From JABDIY01 sp041576015 (lineage in GTDB: Bacteria > Actinomycetota > Acidimicrobiia > Acidimicrobiales > SZUA-35): a stretch of DNA of 26,499 nt. The stretch lies in the NCBI GenBank assembly GCA_041576015.1, contig JBFGLT010000022.1, forward strand, positions 1 through 26,499, read 5' to 3'. Under the pieces are notes generated by a model. It saw only the letters and a list, made by a program, of their open reading frames with translations, had not been told where the DNA came from and did not search any database. Within the stretch, counting starts at the first letter, position 1, and each line of letters starts with the position of its first letter. Positions 24,524 to 26,499 of the stretch are shown in pieces. A program made the translations under genes and the position numbers.

Positions 24524-26416
24524 TCAGGCGGGCGGGCCCTCGGGGCTCCAGGTCACCGAGTCGGGTCGTTCGGTCGGATCGTGCACGAACTGGGAAGCCA
24601 CCGCCCGGGCGACCGGCGGGGTGAGGTAGGCGCCGATGTTGAACCGAGTCGGTCCGGTGGCCCCCGCCCACTGGATGCCGGTCGCCTCCGGCGGCTCACT
24701 GGTCGTCGCATGCCAGGGAACTCCGCCGGCATCGAGGTACAGCGCAACCGATGCGCCGGGGTGGCCGACTCCGATCGTCAGCGACACCTCGGCGTGGCGC
24801 AGCGTCACCAGCCGTGGCCGCCCGGCGGCGTGGATGCGATCGAACAGTTCCTCGATCAGCGCCGGCGAGGCGAGCGCCCGCTCGTGTGTGTCGGTCCGGA
24901 TGGTGAACTCGGGGAGAAGGGCGTCGTGGTGGGTGAGCGGGTGGAGGTAGGCGGCGGTGTCGGAGTGCCTGTTGTGGTCGGCCCATCCCCACGGGGTTGC
25001 GCCGTGATAGGTGTCGGTGAGGTTCGGGTCGGCGCCGTGGTCGACGAGCAGGCGAGCACGAGGCGTGTCACCTGCTTCGGCGGCGTGATGAAGCGGTGTC
25101 TTGGTCGTGCTGCGGTCGTTGATGTCGAACCCCAGCCGAACGAGCGTCGTCAGCATCGCCGCGTGCTCGGCGCCAACGTTGGCGCACAGGTGCGGATGCG
25201 TCCGGTGCAGCGACGAGAGGAGGTCGGGGTGCCCGGCCAGGAGTGATTCGAGGCCGGCGACGTCGTTGCTCCGGCTGTAACGCAGAGCCAGATCGGTGGG
25301 GGAGAGGCGGGTGTCGACGCCGTGTTCGGCCAGGATGTCGAGGATCCCTGCGTGGTCCTGGGCGGCTGCGATCCGCGCCGGCGGTAGCTGGGAGCGACCG
25401 ACCGGCCGGTTCAGATCGAGGCCGAGGCCGATGAGGTAGCGAAGGATCGTGGGGCGGTTGCGTTTGGCCGCCGCTTCGAGCTCGTCGTAGAGCAGTTCGG
25501 CGGGATCTCGGAGCCGGTCGCCGAACCGTCGATACCAGGGTCCGTCCTGCGGCGTGCCCAATCCGAACTCGACCAGCAGTTGGAGGTGGGCGGGATCGTC
25601 GTGGTTCTGTCCGCCGATGCCGTTGTTGTAGAGCGCCTGGCCATCGTTGGGGTCGGCACCCGCCTCGAGCAGAAGATGGGCGAGCTCCAGTCGGTCGGGA
25701 TGCCAGGGCTGATGTCGCTCGCCACCGCCGAACGCGCCGGTGAGCGCAGTAAACGGTGGCACGAGTCCATGCCAGAGGAAGCCGGGGTTCGGGTCGGCAC
25801 CCCGCTCGAGTAGCAGGCGAACTGTCTCGGTGGCCGACCACGCCGGGTTGTAGCCTCCGACACGCGAGTAGGTGGCGTACAACAGGAGCGGCCAGCGGTT
25901 CGGCCCGCAGGGCTTGTCGACCAGTGTCGGGTCGCCGTCGAGGGCGGCGGCCAGGCCAACGTGGTCGCCGACGGTCGCAAGGGCGGCGATCGAACGGGTT
26001 GCGAGCGGCGGGTGGTCGACGAGCATGGCGTGAGCGGCGGCCAGCCGTTCGTCAGGGTTCGGGCCGGCCCGGGCGTAGTCGAGGCAGGCGGCCACGATGA
26101 ACGCATCAGCTTCGGAAAGCTCGACGTCCCGATCGGCGATCGGTGTGAAGCTGTGCTCGGCGACCAGTTCCAGGTGCTCGCCGAGCAGCGGCCAGCCGGC
26201 GAAGCCGTACATCCGGGCGACGATCAACCGGGCGTCATCGGTTTCGAACGCCTCCCGATCGCGCTCGGTGAGCGACGCACACTCGATCCGGGGGTGGTAC
26301 TCGTCCACCATCCCGATGGCGCCTTCGTCGCCGCTGCGAATCAGATCCCGAATGAGGACCGCCTGCGATTCGAGCAGGTCGAGCGAGGCGTGCTCTGGCA
26401 GTGGGGCGATCGGCAT
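24524..26416 (-). CDS. ankyrin-repeat protein with C-terminal Imm1-like domain
   Basis: A 630-residue protein without signal peptide or membrane segment. The N-terminus has DARLIVARMYGFAGWPLLGEHLE in outline, a motif that often precedes ankyrin arrays in actinomycetes. Ankyrin repeats fill about residues 135-495; clear ones are VRLLLERGADPNPG, LAHLLLEAGADPNDG, ILDILAEHGVDTRLS, and TPLHHAAEAGDTPRARLLVDHGADPNL. The last 130 residues form a separate alpha/beta domain. It contains LTIGVGHPGASVALYL and, near the end, ARAVASQFVHDPTERPDSVTW, which resembles the polymorphic-toxin immunity family Imm1. The ATG at 26416 has a GAGG six bases upstream. The repeat call is secure; the Imm1 resemblance is inference. 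Confidence 0.85.
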   Translation of the reverse strand: MPIAPLPEHASLDLLESQAVLIRDLIRSGDEGAIGMVDEYHPRIECASLTERDREAFETDDARLIVARMYGFAGWPLLGEHLELVAEHSFTPIADRDVELSEADAFIVAACLDYARAGPNPDERLAAAHAMLVDHPPLATRSIAALATVGDHVGLAAALDGDPTLVDKPCGPNRWPLLLYATYSRVGGYNPAWSATETVRLLLERGADPNPGFLWHGLVPPFTALTGAFGGGERHQPWHPDRLELAHLLLEAGADPNDGQALYNNGIGGQNHDDPAHLQLLVEFGLGTPQDGPWYRRFGDRLRDPAELLYDELEAAAKRNRPTILRYLIGLGLDLNRPVGRSQLPPARIAAAQDHAGILDILAEHGVDTRLSPTDLALRYSRSNDVAGLESLLAGHPDLLSSLHRTHPHLCANVGAEHAAMLTTLVRLGFDINDRSTTKTPLHHAAEAGDTPRARLLVDHGADPNLTDTYHGATPWGWADHNRHSDTAAYLHPLTHHDALLPEFTIRTDTHERALASPALIEELFDRIHAAGRPRLVTLRHAEVSLTIGVGHPGASVALYLDAGGVPWHATTSEPPEATGIQWAGATGPTRFNIGAYLTPPVARAVASQFVHDPTERPDSVTWSPEGPPA

Positions 26417-26452
26417 GGCAGCCTCATTCTCGCATGCCCGGCCGCCGGCATT

Positions 26453-26477
26453 GCGGTCCGGCAGAGCGCCGGACCGC
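26453..26477. terminator. strong stem-loop upstream of the ankyrin gene
   Basis: Ten-base perfect arms, GCGGTCCGGC and GCCGGACCGC, around the loop AGAGC. It lies 36 bases upstream of the ankyrin start. There is no T tract on either strand, which is common for hairpin terminators in GC-rich bacteria. It could end transcription from a gene outside the window. A regulatory palindrome is the alternative. Confidence 0.45.
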
Positions 26478-26499
26478 CGATCCTGGCGTGGCTAGCTGC

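Noticed and set aside
25170..25185. Perfect palindrome GCGCCAACGTTGGCGC, superficially like a LacI operator
   Set aside because: It lies inside the ankyrin coding sequence (codons for Asn-Val-Gly-Ala) far from any start, and differs from the operon operator outside the AACGTT core.

Overview
The window is a GC-rich, gene-dense stretch of bacterial chromosome. G/C-rich third codon positions, Thr/Asp-rich linkers behind Cys lipoboxes, LacI/ABC sugar operons and apparently leaderless promoters suggest a high-GC Actinomycetota, perhaps Acidimicrobiia. That placement is an inference; there is no rRNA or marker gene to prove it. No tRNA, rRNA, insertion sequence, CRISPR array or phage gene was seen.

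Layout. (1) 1-2403: the 3' end of a VWA-domain gene, converging on an alpha/beta hydrolase and a two-domain VOC protein. (2) 2480-11340, minus strand: a compact sugar operon reading substrate-binding lipoprotein, MalF-type permease, MalG-type permease, ATPase, LacI regulator, GH38 alpha-mannosidase. It has a clear promoter and a perfect 16-bp LacI-type operator in front. The MalF-type permease carries two SH3-like repeats in an extracytoplasmic loop. (3) 11394-17261: a membrane-anchored protein of unknown function diverges from a GH13_18 phosphorylase, with a 21-bp inverted repeat between them. The phosphorylase is followed by a three-gene oxidoreductase set (GlpA-like with a BFD [2Fe-2S] domain, FAD/NAD oxidoreductase, DUF1667). 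(4) 17418-20860: a four-helix membrane protein, then a BCCT transporter overlapping an orphan betaine-type substrate-binding lipoprotein. (5) 20882-24500: a second alpha/beta hydrolase, a small acidic protein, a three-gene minus-strand operon (an unlisted 44-residue membrane peptide and two PRC-barrel proteins), a divergent Hsp20 gene, and a lipoprotein gene whose reading frame breaks near its 3' end. (6) 24524-26416: an ankyrin-repeat protein with a C-terminal domain resembling polymorphic-toxin immunity family Imm1.

Functional reading (inference): regions 2 to 4 all fit uptake and breakdown of compatible solutes. The ABC system plus GH38 enzyme could import and hydrolyse a mannoside such as mannosylglycerate. 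The GH13_18 enzyme could phosphorolyse glucosylglycerate, glucosylglycerol or sucrose. The GlpA-like trio could oxidise a three-carbon or hydroxy-acid product. BCCT and the betaine-binding protein would handle betaine-type osmolytes. The most unusual items are the SH3-bearing permease, the BCCT/binding-protein pair and the ankyrin-Imm1-like fusion.
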